From Bacillus pumilus (GTDB taxonomy: Bacteria > Bacillota > Bacilli > Bacillales > Bacillaceae): a DNA stretch of 64,000 nt. The position numbers were made by a program, and so were the translations under genes. Below are positions 43,820 to 53,101 of this stretch, in pieces. A model generated the notes under the pieces. That model ran no database searches, was not told where the DNA came from, and worked only from the letters and a program-made list of their open reading frames with translations. The DNA is taken from contig NZ_CP046128.1 in the NCBI RefSeq assembly GCF_038738535.1, forward strand, positions 2,232,001 through 2,296,000, in the 5' to 3' direction. Position 1 is the stretch's first letter, and the number at the start of each line of letters is the position of its first letter.

Positions 43820-44676
43820 AGCAAAAGACAGCATTCATGATGTCCGGTGTCCTTCTGTTTCTCCTTTCTCTGATTGGCTGCAGCAGTGTGAAAACCACGA
43901 CAGATGACGGCAGACAAATTGTGAAAGTCGCACTGAGTGCAGAGGTCAATCCACCCTTTTTAGCAACAAATGACCGAAACGAACCGATTGGCTATAACAT
44001 TGATTATTTAAATGAAGTGGAAAAGAGGCTTCCCCACGTACATTTTGATTACATTTTTGGCGAGGAAGAATCCAATTTAATCGGTGTAGGCGCAGGGAAG
44101 TTTGAAATGGCGGCTAATTGGTTTTTTAGTAACCCTGAACGTGAAAAGCGGTTCCTTTACCCTAAGGTCCCGTATGGCTATTCGATGACAGGTTTAATTG
44201 TTGATGAATCAGACAAGGAGATTCGATCGCTTGATGATATGACATCTAAAAAACTGGCTCCTGTCAGTCCTAGCGGAGGCTTGCGTTCGATATTAAATCA
44301 ATATAATAAAGAGCATAATCCGGATATTCCACTGACGACCATTGAAAGTCCTTCAAATGAACTCAACTTAAAACGTGTTGAAAGCGGACGGTCCGATGCA
44401 GCATTTATGAACATTTCAACCTTTGATACCATTCAAAAGCATTTGAACCTAAAGGTCAAAGTTGGCGGCATTGTGTCAAAGGAGCCTATCTATCTTGTCT
44501 TACAGCCAAGCGAGAAGCAGCTTGCAGCAGATTTGGACCGGATCACACAAGAAATGATTGATGATGGAACACTGCCTAAGCTTGCGAAAAAGTGGTTTGG
44601 TGTTGATTTCTTTCAAAATATTGATGACATCTCAGAGCAAGGGGATCAAAATGAAGAAAGGAAGGAAGCGTCATGA
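43816..44676 (+). CDS. ABC importer substrate-binding lipoprotein
   Basis: A 286-residue SBP_bac_3 protein with lipobox LIGC (Cys about residue 20: [11 protein letters not shown]), then [23 protein letters not shown], the usual opening of polar amino-acid receptors. C-terminal acidic tail. Its ATG overlaps the ATPase stop (ATGA). It should capture cystine or a similar amino acid outside the membrane. Confidence 0.87.
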   Translation: MKQKTAFMMSGVLLFLLSLIGCSSVKTTTDDGRQIVKVALSAEVNPPFLATNDRNEPIGYNIDYLNEVEKRLPHVHFDYIFGEEESNLIGVGAGKFEMAANWFFSNPEREKRFLYPKVPYGYSMTGLIVDESDKEIRSLDDMTSKKLAPVSPSGGLRSILNQYNKEHNPDIPLTTIESPSNELNLKRVESGRSDAAFMNISTFDTIQKHLNLKVKVGGIVSKEPIYLVLQPSEKQLAADLDRITQEMIDDGTLPKLAKKWFGVDFFQNIDDISEQGDQNEERKEAS

Positions 44677-45371
44677 CGTTTACAGCTGGAGATTGGCTGC
44701 GCATCTTTTTACAGGTGCTTGAACGCCTGCCACTCACTTTTCTCATTATTACGGTGTCATTGTTTTTTGCTATCATCATCGGGTTGCTATTTGCTTTCAT
44801 TCGTATCAAGCAAATCCCAGTGCTGAAGCAATTGGCTGTTATCTATTTATCTTTTACACGAAGTACGCCTTTAATTGTTCAGTTGTTTTTGATTTATTTT
44901 GGACTGCCTCAGCTTTTACTTGTGGCAGGGATTCAAATCAATCATTGGGATCGTGTGTTATTTGTGATGATGACGTTTTCTTTACATACTGGCGCTTATT
45001 TATCTGAAGTCTTTCGCAGTGCGTATTCATCTGTTGGGAAGGACCAGCTGGAGGCCGCCTACATTGTTGGGATGACAGATACACAGGCCTTGATCAGGAT
45101 TATTATCCCGCAGGCCTTTCTCATTGCACTGCCAAACCTCGGAAATTACACCATTGATCTCGTGAAAGACACAGCGATTGCCTTTACAATCGGACTTATT
45201 GATATCATGGGACAGGTGAAGATCATTTTAGGAAATAACTACGGGATCGGCATGTTTGAAGTGTACGCGATCATTGCGATTGTGTATTGGCTCATTTGCA
45301 TGAGCATTGAACTGATCACCATGCTGCTTGAAAGGAAATTTGTAAAAGGCCGCACCAGCCTGTCACGTTAA
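44673..45371 (+). CDS. ABC importer permease 1
   Basis: A 232-residue HisM/GlnP-type permease with the EAA-loop (EAAYIVGMTDTQALIRIIIPQAF) and five membrane helices; N-terminal LPLTFLIITVSLFFAIIIG. Starts in an ATGA overlap with the lipoprotein gene. Confidence 0.9.
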   Translation: MTFTAGDWLRIFLQVLERLPLTFLIITVSLFFAIIIGLLFAFIRIKQIPVLKQLAVIYLSFTRSTPLIVQLFLIYFGLPQLLLVAGIQINHWDRVLFVMMTFSLHTGAYLSEVFRSAYSSVGKDQLEAAYIVGMTDTQALIRIIIPQAFLIALPNLGNYTIDLVKDTAIAFTIGLIDIMGQVKIILGNNYGIGMFEVYAIIAIVYWLICMSIELITMLLERKFVKGRTSLSR

Positions 45372-45383
45372 GGAGGCGATTTG

Positions 45384-46097
45384 ATGCAAACCATTGATAT
45401 TCAATTTGCGATTGACCAAGTACCTCATATTCTAAAAGGCGTTCCTTTTACTTTATTGATTGCACTCGTTTCCATGGCTGTGAGCCTTTTGATCGGATCT
45501 GTTTTTGCTTTCATTCGTCTCTTTCGCATTCCTGTACTCAGGCAGCTTGTGACACTCTATGTCTCCTTTTTTAGAGGAACGCCTCTTATTGTTCAGCTGT
45601 TCGCTTTCTTTTATGGACTCCCTTTTGTTCTAACCAAAGTGAGCGGTACATTCGGGCTGACCTTTCATCCAGATATGGTCTCCCCATTAGCTGTTGCCCT
45701 CATTACCTTCAGCCTCCATTCAGCCGCCCATTTAACAGAGGTGGTTCGGAGTGCACTCCTTGCGGTAGACAAAGGGCAGCTTGAAGCGGCAAAAATTGTG
45801 GGTATGACGACGCGCCAGGCGATGATGCGCATTATTTTGCCGCAGGCCTTTGTGGTCGCCTTACCGAATCTAGGCAATCAGCTCATTCAGCTATTAAAAG
45901 CCACCTCTCTTTCGTTTACGATTGGAGTACTTGAAATCATGGGGATTTCCCGGATCATTGCGAATGACGGCTATCAGTTTTTAGAAACGTACCTCGTCTC
46001 TGCTTTGATCTATTGGCTGCTGAGCATTTTCTTTGAACTCGCTTTTGCCTTGTTAGAGAAACGTGTCAGCGTGTACGGAAGATCTCTTGGACGTTAA
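45384..46097 (+). CDS. ABC importer permease 2
   Basis: A 237-residue paralogue of permease 1: EAAKIVGMTTRQAMMRIILP loop, SFFRGTPLIVQLFAF motif. AAGGAGG 7 nt upstream of the ATG at 45384. The two permeases would form a heterodimer. A strong terminator follows, ending the operon. Confidence 0.9.
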   Translation: MQTIDIQFAIDQVPHILKGVPFTLLIALVSMAVSLLIGSVFAFIRLFRIPVLRQLVTLYVSFFRGTPLIVQLFAFFYGLPFVLTKVSGTFGLTFHPDMVSPLAVALITFSLHSAAHLTEVVRSALLAVDKGQLEAAKIVGMTTRQAMMRIILPQAFVVALPNLGNQLIQLLKATSLSFTIGVLEIMGISRIIANDGYQFLETYLVSALIYWLLSIFFELAFALLEKRVSVYGRSLGR

Positions 46098-46137
46098 AAA
46101 AGCCGATCAGGCTCAAATACCTGACCGGCTTTTTTTA
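46095..46137. terminator. Bidirectional terminator
   Basis: AAAAAAGCCGATCAGG / CCTGACCGGCTTTTTTT between the importer operon (+) and the catalase (-). Confidence 0.9.
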
Positions 46138-46965
46138 TTCGCCTTTTTTCGGTGTGTTAAACAGTTCCTTTGGTGCGGGTTTTAGTTTTGGTGCGGAACC
46201 GAACACGACTGGTGCAGAAATATATCTGAATTCCCCTTTTCCATCCATGCTTCGGCCATATGCCCATCTGCCTTCCTTGCTTGCTTCTCCTCTTGAGAAG
46301 TTAAACAGATCATAGGATACTTGCTGTTTTTCTAGTGAGCGCGGGAAGGTGGTTGGTACGACGACGTCCCCTTCTCGTTCTTCTAATTCTTTAATGGCCG
46401 CAAGCCACATATTTTGATGATATGTATCACGGGCAATAAGAAAAGAAAGCATATCCTTCACGCCGCGATCATCGGTCATTTCGTAGAGCCTTGTGACCTG
46501 AAGCCTCCCTTGTGATTCTGCATTTAAGTTGGCCCTAAAATCAGCCATTAAATTTCCGCTTGCAATGATATACTTGGCATTCCACGGATACCCTTGACTA
46601 TCCGCTGCCATTGCTCCTAAACCGGCAACAATTGCATGCTGAGGATTCATTCCGCCCATAACAGCTGCTAGTGCGGGGTCACTTTGATACGCCTCTTCTT
46701 GTTCCTTAACTGGTGCTTTATCTAGTAAACGCGCGATCATCGTCGCCAGCATTTCGACATGACCAATTTCCTCTGTCCCTATGTCAAACAATAAATCTCT
46801 GTATTTTTGATCTGCCCGGCAATTAAAGCCTTGAAATAAATATTGCATCATGACACTAATTTCTCCATACTGTCCGCCTAATACTTCTTGCAGCTTTTTC
46901 GCGTAAAGCGGATCAGGCTTTGAGGGCTTTGCTTCATATTGCAGTTCTTTGATGTGATAAAACAT
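46135..46965 (-). CDS. Manganese catalase
   Basis: A 276-residue dimanganese catalase (ferritin-like four-helix bundle). Metal-binding glutamates and histidines are in GEISVMMQYLFQ, GTEEIGHVEMLATM, NLNAESQGRLQVTRLYEMT and IARDTYHQNMW. The start at 46965 (MFYHIKELQYEAK) follows AAGGGAG. Similar to YjqC/YdbD-type catalases of Bacillus, many of which are made in sporulation or general stress. Destroys hydrogen peroxide in the cytoplasm. Confidence 0.92.
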   Translation of the reverse strand: MFYHIKELQYEAKPSKPDPLYAKKLQEVLGGQYGEISVMMQYLFQGFNCRADQKYRDLLFDIGTEEIGHVEMLATMIARLLDKAPVKEQEEAYQSDPALAAVMGGMNPQHAIVAGLGAMAADSQGYPWNAKYIIASGNLMADFRANLNAESQGRLQVTRLYEMTDDRGVKDMLSFLIARDTYHQNMWLAAIKELEEREGDVVVPTTFPRSLEKQQVSYDLFNFSRGEASKEGRWAYGRSMDGKGEFRYISAPVVFGSAPKLKPAPKELFNTPKKGE

Positions 46966-47051
46966 GATGTCATCTCCCTTATCAAAACATCTTTTCACTT
47001 ATCACTATTCAACCGCATGCCTCTTTATGAAAATGAGCAGAATATGTGCAC

Positions 47052-47083
47052 AAAAAAAGAGAATGGCCTCTGCCATTCCCTTT
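47052..47083 (-). terminator. bdhA terminator
   Basis: AAAGGGAATGGC / GCCATTCTCTTT on the minus strand with a T-run. Confidence 0.8.
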
Positions 47084-47093
47084 GTCATCCTAC

Positions 47094-48134
47094 TTATTCA
47101 GCACTAACTAAAATTTTCACTTGATCTTTTTCATTGATTAATGCATGGAAACCATCCTCGATCACATCGTCCAGCTTGATTTTTTTCGTGACGAGCGTAT
47201 CTGCAGAGAAATAGCCTTTTCTCATTAAGTTTAATACAGATGGGAATACGTCTCTGTAGCCGATAATTCCTTTGACTGTACGTTCTTTAATGACAATGTC
47301 ATTTGGCAGAATTTCTGCGCCTTTTTCCCAAATGCTCACAATGACTGTTTCACCTGAAATTCTTGTTGATTGGATGGCTTGCTTCAATACAACAGGTACA
47401 CCTGTCACTTCAAAAGAAACATCGACGCCACCGTTTGTACGGCTTGCGATTTCTTGAACAACATCTTCATATTGAGAAGGATCAACAATGATCGCTCCAA
47501 GCTCTTTAGCTTTTTCTTGGCGTTCTTTAGATAATTCTACTGCGTAAATATCAGTAGCACCAGCTGCTTTTAATGCTTCAATGACAAGTAAGCCAATTGG
47601 TCCGCAGCCAAACACAGCCGCTGTATCCCCAGCTTGTACTTTACTAGAACGAACCGCATATAAAGCAACTGCAGAAGGCTCTACAAGCGCACCTTGCTCA
47701 TATGAGATTTCGTCTGGTAATAAATGAAGTAATTCTTCATCGACAGATACATATTCAGAGAATCCACCGCCGCCTCCGGCAAGTCCTAAAAAGCCCATGT
47801 TTTCATCTAAGTTGTAAGCACCTTGGTGTCCGTGAGTCGCAAAAATAGGCTCAACAACCACTCGGTCGCCTACTTTGTAATTGCTCACGCCTTCTCCTAC
47901 TTCAACAACCTCACCAGAGAACTCGTGTCCCAGCGTAACGGGTGCTTTTTCTTTTGTAAGTGGATGAGGTTCATTCACTGGAATGAAAATCGGTCCTCCT
48001 AAATATTCATGTAAATCACTACCACAAATGCCGCACCATTTTACTTTTAGTTTCACTTTTCCTGGAGCAACTGTTGGTTCGTCAATTTCCTCTAGTCGAA
48101 TGTCCTTTTGATCGTGCCAGCGTAGTGCTTTCAT
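47094..48134 (-). CDS. bdhA: (R,R)-butanediol dehydrogenase / acetoin reductase BdhA
   Basis: A 346-residue zinc alcohol dehydrogenase: catalytic zinc site WCGICGSDLHEYLGGP, GHEFSGEVVEVG, cofactor loop VFGCGPIGLLVIEALKA. Interconverts acetoin and 2,3-butanediol. The ATG at 48134 follows AAAGGAG and gives the exact B. subtilis length. The structural zinc cysteine cluster is absent, as in other BdhA. Confidence 0.93.
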   Translation of the reverse strand: MKALRWHDQKDIRLEEIDEPTVAPGKVKLKVKWCGICGSDLHEYLGGPIFIPVNEPHPLTKEKAPVTLGHEFSGEVVEVGEGVSNYKVGDRVVVEPIFATHGHQGAYNLDENMGFLGLAGGGGGFSEYVSVDEELLHLLPDEISYEQGALVEPSAVALYAVRSSKVQAGDTAAVFGCGPIGLLVIEALKAAGATDIYAVELSKERQEKAKELGAIIVDPSQYEDVVQEIASRTNGGVDVSFEVTGVPVVLKQAIQSTRISGETVIVSIWEKGAEILPNDIVIKERTVKGIIGYRDVFPSVLNLMRKGYFSADTLVTKKIKLDDVIEDGFHALINEKDQVKILVSAE

Positions 48135-48204
48135 GTGTAAGACTCCTTTTCTCATCAATTTGATTAACTTACTTAAATAATCATAACATAATTTTTTTAA
48201 TTTT

Positions 48205-49425
48205 CTAAGTAGGATGCACTATTTTTTTGACATTCAATGGACGAAAGATGACAAAACATAGCAATAAACAGACAAGAAGCATACATACACACCCGATGAC
48301 AACGGAGGTTCGGATTGATAAAACATGTGCAAGTCCACCAGAGACCCCTGTCATCATCATCGTCAGAATGGCTTCAACCAAAGCATAAAAACTGGCTACC
48401 CTCCCCATGACCTCTACCGGGATATTCGTTTGATAGAAAGTCATAAAACCTGTGTTCGCAAATGCTAAAAAGAATGCTAGTATAAAAAAACCAACAGCGG
48501 CTACAAACAATGTGCTGGAAAAAGCATAAATGAGATAGCCACATGCAACAAACAAACTGCCAATCCCAAGCATGATCGAAACAGGCAGCCTCTCCACAAT
48601 CACCGAATTGAGACCTGCGCCTGTGATGATGCCTGCCCCAGCTATACTGACAAGAAGACCATATTCTGTATCAGTCAGCAGCAGCACTTCTTTTGCAAAG
48701 GCTGTTTCAAGAGAGTCAATGGCAGTAGGAAGCACCGTGATGGCGGCACTAAACAATAAATACACCGTCATAATCTGGCGTGATGTCAAACTAAACCGAA
48801 GAACAAGCTTCGCATCCTCTTTTAACATTGAAAGGGAAAAGCCATTTTGGCCAGCATCTTGTTTTAGCAAATTCGGTAAACACATCGTTAACAGAGCAGA
48901 TATCAACAAACAGATCGCATTTATATAAATTGAAAAAACAGGTGTACCGATTAAAAAAAGCAGACCTGCTGCTGCGGGTCCAAGTAAAAATCCACCCGAT
49001 TGTAATAATGAGCGAATGGCATTAAACCGTTTTCGATTATCCGCCGGGATCAATCCTGTCATATATACCATCGAAGCTGGATGAAACATCGCTTGTGCCA
49101 TTTGAATGAGAAACACCATCACATACAGGATCAGCAGATGTCCTGAAAATAACGCAAAGGGTACACATGCGATCAGGATAGCCCGGGTGATATCTAAGCT
49201 GATCATCACATTCCGCTGATTCAGCCTGTCAACCAAACTGCCAGACCAGCTGTTTGTCAAAAAAGCTGCAGCCGGTCTCAGCATATAGACGGCTGTTACA
49301 GCCAGCACAGAGCCCGTTTCTTGAAAAATGAGCAGATGGAGAGCAATCATATAAATCCATTCTCCTATGTTCGCAATTCCGATGGCTCCAAGCAGCAAAC
49401 TCATATCCCGCCAATGTTTTTTCAT
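48205..49425 (-). CDS. MFS transporter under T-box control
   Basis: A 406-residue 12-helix MFS protein of the multidrug/exporter type: GSLVDRLNQRNVMI in loop 2-3 and a repeat-like C-terminal half. AGGGGGA precedes the ATG. The leader from 49430 to 49750 is a T-box riboswitch, so transcription depends on uncharged tRNA, which makes an amino-acid or dipeptide transporter likely despite the exporter-like look. Direction of transport cannot be told. Confidence 0.85.
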   Translation of the reverse strand: MKKHWRDMSLLLGAIGIANIGEWIYMIALHLLIFQETGSVLAVTAVYMLRPAAAFLTNSWSGSLVDRLNQRNVMISLDITRAILIACVPFALFSGHLLILYVMVFLIQMAQAMFHPASMVYMTGLIPADNRKRFNAIRSLLQSGGFLLGPAAAGLLFLIGTPVFSIYINAICLLISALLTMCLPNLLKQDAGQNGFSLSMLKEDAKLVLRFSLTSRQIMTVYLLFSAAITVLPTAIDSLETAFAKEVLLLTDTEYGLLVSIAGAGIITGAGLNSVIVERLPVSIMLGIGSLFVACGYLIYAFSSTLFVAAVGFFILAFFLAFANTGFMTFYQTNIPVEVMGRVASFYALVEAILTMMMTGVSGGLAHVLSIRTSVVIGCVCMLLVCLLLCFVIFRPLNVKKIVHPT

Positions 49426-49448
49426 AGCTGTTCCCCCTATTTGTCATA

Positions 49449-49748
49449 AAAAAATCCCGCCCCCAAGACATTTCTGTCTTGAGGACGGGATTTACTCCGC
49501 GTTGCCACCTCAGTTTATTCATCTGTTGCCAGATGAACCTTAGCAGGTCATCATGAACCCATCTCTGTAACGGGAGAATTTCGCTGCACCACCATCCGAA
49601 GGAATCCGGTGCAGAGCTAAGAGGCTTGGTTCCATCATGCTTCCCAGCTCCTTCTCAGCTTAACGGAGTTCTCTGTGCGGGACAGCTATGATGTACTCTT
49701 CTCTATTTGCGCTGTGTCTTTATTTCATCACGATCTTCAGCTGAATTG
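49449..49748 (-). ncRNA. T-box riboswitch leader
   Basis: On the minus strand: stem I region with AGTA box (GAAGAGTACATCAT pairs with ATGATG), the T-box signature GGTGGCAACGCGG (forward 49497-49509), and a strong competing terminator (49449-49492: AAATCCCG / CGGGATTTTTTT). The bulge TGGC predicts a tRNA with G73. By alignment to glyQS the specifier is AAG or AGC (around 49624-49627); G73 favours Ser AGC, but this is unresolved. Confidence 0.9.
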
Positions 49749-49754
49749 TTACAT

Positions 49755-49783
49755 ATTGTACTGCGCCTCGATCAAAGCGTCAA
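49755..49783 (-). promoter_or_regulatory. T-box promoter
   Basis: Minus strand TTGACG (49778-49783), 17 bp, TACAAT (49755-49760). Confidence 0.8.
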
Positions 49784-49796
49784 TGTTTTTTTCAAG

Positions 49797-50549
49797 TTAA
49801 TCAGCATAGATCATCTTTCTGGTCATGCCACCATCAACGACTAAATCTGTACCCGTCACAAATTGATTGTCTTCATCTGTTAAATAAAAGCAAGCCTTCA
49901 CAATATCCTTTGGCGCCCCGACTCGATTGGAAAGATGCTGCTTGTGGTCGACCTCTCGAAGATTCTCCTCATCCTTCGTTTCAATCCATCCAGGGGAAAT
50001 GCTATTCACCGTGATGTGATCCGGGCTAAAAGAAGCAGCCAAGGCATGAGTCAGTGCTGATATTCCGCCTTTTGATGCAGCATATGCTTCCGTATGAGGC
50101 TCTGACATTGTCGCGCGGGTGGATGAAATGTTCACAATAGAACCGCCTTTTGGATTCTCTTTTATATAACGTGCTGCTTCTCTTGCACATAGAAAAGTCC
50201 CTCTTAGGTTCGTATGTAACACACGATCCCACTCATCGACCGTTAATTCATAAGGCGATACTGTGCACATGACACCGGCATTATTGATGAGGATATCAAT
50301 CGTTTTGCAGCGCTCCGCTGCAAACGACATTAAGCGCTGGATATTCTTCTCTTGTTTCATATCTGTTTTGATGAAATAAACTTCATAGGACTCTTTTCTC
50401 AGCTGCTCCTCCAAACGCTTCCCCTTCTCTTCATCTATATCCGCAAGCACCACACACGCCCCTTCTTTTGCATAGCCGCAGGCGATCGCTTTACCAATTC
50501 CATTGGCTGCGCCTGTGATGATAACGGTTTTTCCTTTAAAATTCAGCAT
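49797..50549 (-). CDS. SDR oxidoreductase (glucose-1-dehydrogenase-like)
   Basis: A 250-residue classical SDR: TGAANGIGKAIA, NNAGVM, NISSTRATM (Ser), YAASKGG (YxxxK) and the C-terminal TGTDLVVDGGMT typical of the glucose dehydrogenase/FabG branch. Substrate unknown. Ends 14 bp before the T-box -35 element. AAAGGAA precedes the ATG. Confidence 0.87.
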   Translation of the reverse strand: MLNFKGKTVIITGAANGIGKAIACGYAKEGACVVLADIDEEKGKRLEEQLRKESYEVYFIKTDMKQEKNIQRLMSFAAERCKTIDILINNAGVMCTVSPYELTVDEWDRVLHTNLRGTFLCAREAARYIKENPKGGSIVNISSTRATMSEPHTEAYAASKGGISALTHALAASFSPDHITVNSISPGWIETKDEENLREVDHKQHLSNRVGAPKDIVKACFYLTDEDNQFVTGTDLVVDGGMTRKMIYAD

Positions 50550-50588
50550 ATGATTGATTCCTTTCTAACTGGTATGAATGAAATACTT

Positions 50589-51362
50589 TTATCCTTTCCT
50601 GAAAAGAGCGATCCAGTCATCCACCTCTATTGATTCTATTTTTTCCTCTGTCATTTTTAATCTATAATATTGCTTTATTTTCTCGTTAGCATCTAACAAG
50701 TATTCTGTAACAATCTCTTCTTCCTTTAAAGTTTTCGTTGTGCGCTTGACCCATTCTTGAAAAGGATAACGTTTTTTTCGTTCCATTGATCTTACTTCTT
50801 TTATTCCCTCTTCTAAAAACAATTTCCTCCATTGTTCTGTAGATAGACAGGACACATGACTTGGGTCTCTCAATCGTTCTAGCTGATTGATAAATAGTGC
50901 AAGCTCTTCATCATTTGGCGAAACATTATCAATAAAGAAAAACAGACCATTTGACTTTAATACGCGAGACGCCTCTTTGGCGAACTGTTCAGGGTGCGGG
51001 AAATGGTGTGCTGCAATTCGGCATGTGACCATATCAAATGTTCCATCTAAAAAAGGAAGGCTTTCTGCATCCGCTACTACATAAAAAATTTGTGGATACG
51101 CTTTTAAATGAAGTGATGTATTAGAAAGCATCTCTTTCGTTAAATCTGTCGCAAACACTTGATTCACATATGGAGCCAGTGCTTTTGCGGTATGCCCGCC
51201 ACCTGTTGCTATATCGAGTACGATCCAGCTTTTTTCTGGAGCTGCCCATTCAACAATTAGATCTAGGTCTGCTCCCTTTGCATGAGTTTGACTCGTCACA
51301 TACTTTTCTGCATTTCTCCCAAATTGTTCTACAACTCTTCTTTTAGCCTGATCTGAATTCAT
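50589..51362 (-). CDS. Class I SAM-dependent methyltransferase (UbiE/YcgJ-like)
   Basis: A 257-residue methyltransferase: motif I VLDIATGGGHTAKALA, motif II ATDLTKEML, VVADAESLPF, VTCRIAAHHFP. Resembles the UbiE/YcgJ group acting on small molecules; substrate unknown. GGGGAGGA precedes the ATG. The following SDR lies 40 bp away on the same strand and may be cotranscribed. Confidence 0.87.
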   Translation of the reverse strand: MNSDQAKRRVVEQFGRNAEKYVTSQTHAKGADLDLIVEWAAPEKSWIVLDIATGGGHTAKALAPYVNQVFATDLTKEMLSNTSLHLKAYPQIFYVVADAESLPFLDGTFDMVTCRIAAHHFPHPEQFAKEASRVLKSNGLFFFIDNVSPNDEELALFINQLERLRDPSHVSCLSTEQWRKLFLEEGIKEVRSMERKKRYPFQEWVKRTTKTLKEEEIVTEYLLDANEKIKQYYRLKMTEEKIESIEVDDWIALFRKG

Positions 51363-51414
51363 CTGATTCCTCCCCTTTGAAATGGATTTGTATATTCTAT
51401 GTGATTTTCCACAA

Positions 51415-51446
51415 TAAAGAGCCGTCCCATTTTATTGAGCGGCCCC
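51415..51446 (-). terminator. Weak terminator after the formaldehyde dehydrogenase
   Basis: GGGGCCGCTC / GGGACGGCTC imperfect hairpin with TTTATT on the minus strand. Confidence 0.4.
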
Positions 51447-51460
51447 TTCCATGTTAAAAA

Positions 51461-52675
51461 TTATCGAGAAAGCATTCCGTGCGGGTCAATGACAAATTTC
51501 TTCGCCACACCCGAATCAAAGTCGCTGTATCCTTGAGGAGCTTGATCAAGGTTAATGACGGTCGCATTCACCGCTTTGGCGATTTGTGCTCTTCCGCTTA
51601 AAATGGATTTCATTAGACTGCGGTGATATTGCATGACAGGGGTTTGACCTGTCACAAAGGTATGGGCTTTTGCCCAGCCAAGTCCAATTCGCACTTTCAG
51701 AGATCCAACTTTTGCATCGGCATCCACTGCACCTGGGTCTTCTGTGACGTAGAGCCCTGGGATTCCGAGCTTACCGCCAACTTTGGTAATATCCATAATT
51801 GTATTTAAAACGGTTGCAGGTGCTTCTCCTTGATCTCCATGACCTGACGCTTCAAAGCCGACACAATCGACGGCACAGTCAACTTCTGGCTCTCCTAAGA
51901 TATTCGTGATTTGTTCACCGATTCGATCATGTTTTCTTAAATTGATCGTCTCACAGCCAAAGCTTCTGGCCTGCTCCAGCCTTTGTTCATTCAAATCACC
52001 GACAATTACAGCAGAGGCGCCAAGGAGCTGAGCGGAATGTGCTGCGGCAAGACCTACTGGCCCGGCACCAGCAATATATACAGTCGAACCAGGCTTTACT
52101 CCAGCCGTATAAGCACCGTGAAAACCTGTCGGGAAAATATCGGAAAGCATCGTCAGATCAAGTATTTTCTCCATCGCTTGATCTTTGTCTGGAAATTTGA
52201 GCAGCTGAAAATCTGCATATGGGACCATGACGTACTCGGATTGACCGCCAACCCATCCGCCCATATCGACGTATCCATAGGCAGAGCCTGGACGGTCCGG
52301 GTTTACATTTAAGCACACATGAGTTTTTTGTTCCTTGCACATGACGCAGCGTCCACAAGCAATATTAAATGGAACGGACACGAAGTCTCCTTTTTGAATA
52401 AACTCCACATCTCGTCCAACCTCAACGACTTCACCTGTAATTTCATGACCAAGGACTAGTCCTGCAGGCGCAGTGGTACGCCCTCTCACCATGTGCTGGT
52501 CACTTCCGCAAATATTCGTCGTCACTACTTTTAAAATGACGCCATGCTCACATTTGCGCCCCACATTGGCTTTCGGTACACCCGGGCCATCTCTTAAAAT
52601 CAAATCAGGGTATCCAATATCCTCAACTGCTACATTTCCTGCTCCTTTATAAACGACACCTTTGTTTCCCGACAT
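51461..52675 (-). CDS. fdhA: Glutathione-independent formaldehyde dehydrogenase
   Basis: A 404-residue zinc MDR dehydrogenase of the Pseudomonas FdhA type: NICGSDQHMVRGRT (catalytic zinc), GHEITGEVVEVG, structural zinc cluster CGRCVMCKEQKTHVC, cofactor loop GAGPVGLAAAHSA, and the family insert FEASGHGDQGEAPATVLN. Oxidises formaldehyde to formate with NAD. The ATG at 52675 follows AAAGGGAGG. It complements the hxlAB route 15 kb away. Confidence 0.9.
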   Translation of the reverse strand: MSGNKGVVYKGAGNVAVEDIGYPDLILRDGPGVPKANVGRKCEHGVILKVVTTNICGSDQHMVRGRTTAPAGLVLGHEITGEVVEVGRDVEFIQKGDFVSVPFNIACGRCVMCKEQKTHVCLNVNPDRPGSAYGYVDMGGWVGGQSEYVMVPYADFQLLKFPDKDQAMEKILDLTMLSDIFPTGFHGAYTAGVKPGSTVYIAGAGPVGLAAAHSAQLLGASAVIVGDLNEQRLEQARSFGCETINLRKHDRIGEQITNILGEPEVDCAVDCVGFEASGHGDQGEAPATVLNTIMDITKVGGKLGIPGLYVTEDPGAVDADAKVGSLKVRIGLGWAKAHTFVTGQTPVMQYHRSLMKSILSGRAQIAKAVNATVINLDQAPQGYSDFDSGVAKKFVIDPHGMLSR

Positions 52676-53101
52676 GTTTTCATTCCTCCCTTTTTGTTTA
52701 AAAATGAAGTCTCTACAATTTTCTCTATTTATGAAGCAATTCCCTGCTTCAAATGGCACAATAGATAAAAAAAGCGAAAAATGTCTATCAGGGAGAGAAA
52801 AATGTATCTTCCAGTCAAATAAAAAAGAAAATATTGAAAAAAAAGCTAAACTTTTGAAGAACGGTGTCGATATAAGAAATAAGCCAGACAGGTATCCTTA
52901 ATCGACAAACAAATTCCTTATATATACTATCATTCCTTACACACCTGGCTGGCGCCTACATAACATTGAAAAGACTCTTCTGATGAAGAGTCTTTTTTAA
53001 CTTTGCGTCCCATCAATCACGGGTACAATTGTAAGCAAAGAGGCTCCTCTGACGAAGAGCCTCTTTTTGAATGCTTGTTCATTACCTGGGAAATATTTTC
53101 A
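52676..53101. other. Intergenic region with a candidate small RNA
   Basis: No protein gene is supported. The left part is AT-rich fdhA upstream sequence. A plus-strand promoter and two related terminator hairpins in series (52902-53068, annotated separately) suggest a small transcript. Confidence 0.5.
52902..53068 (+). ncRNA. Candidate small RNA with tandem terminators
   Basis: Promoter TCGACA (52902-52907), 17 bp, TACTAT (52925-52930). First terminator 52969-52998 (AAAAGACTCTTC / GAAGAGTCTTTTTT), second 53037-53068 (AAAGAGGCTC / GAGCCTCTTTTT). The two loops are related in sequence, and CTTTGC / GCAAAG pairs between them. Transcript would be about 60 or 130 nt. Confidence 0.4.
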
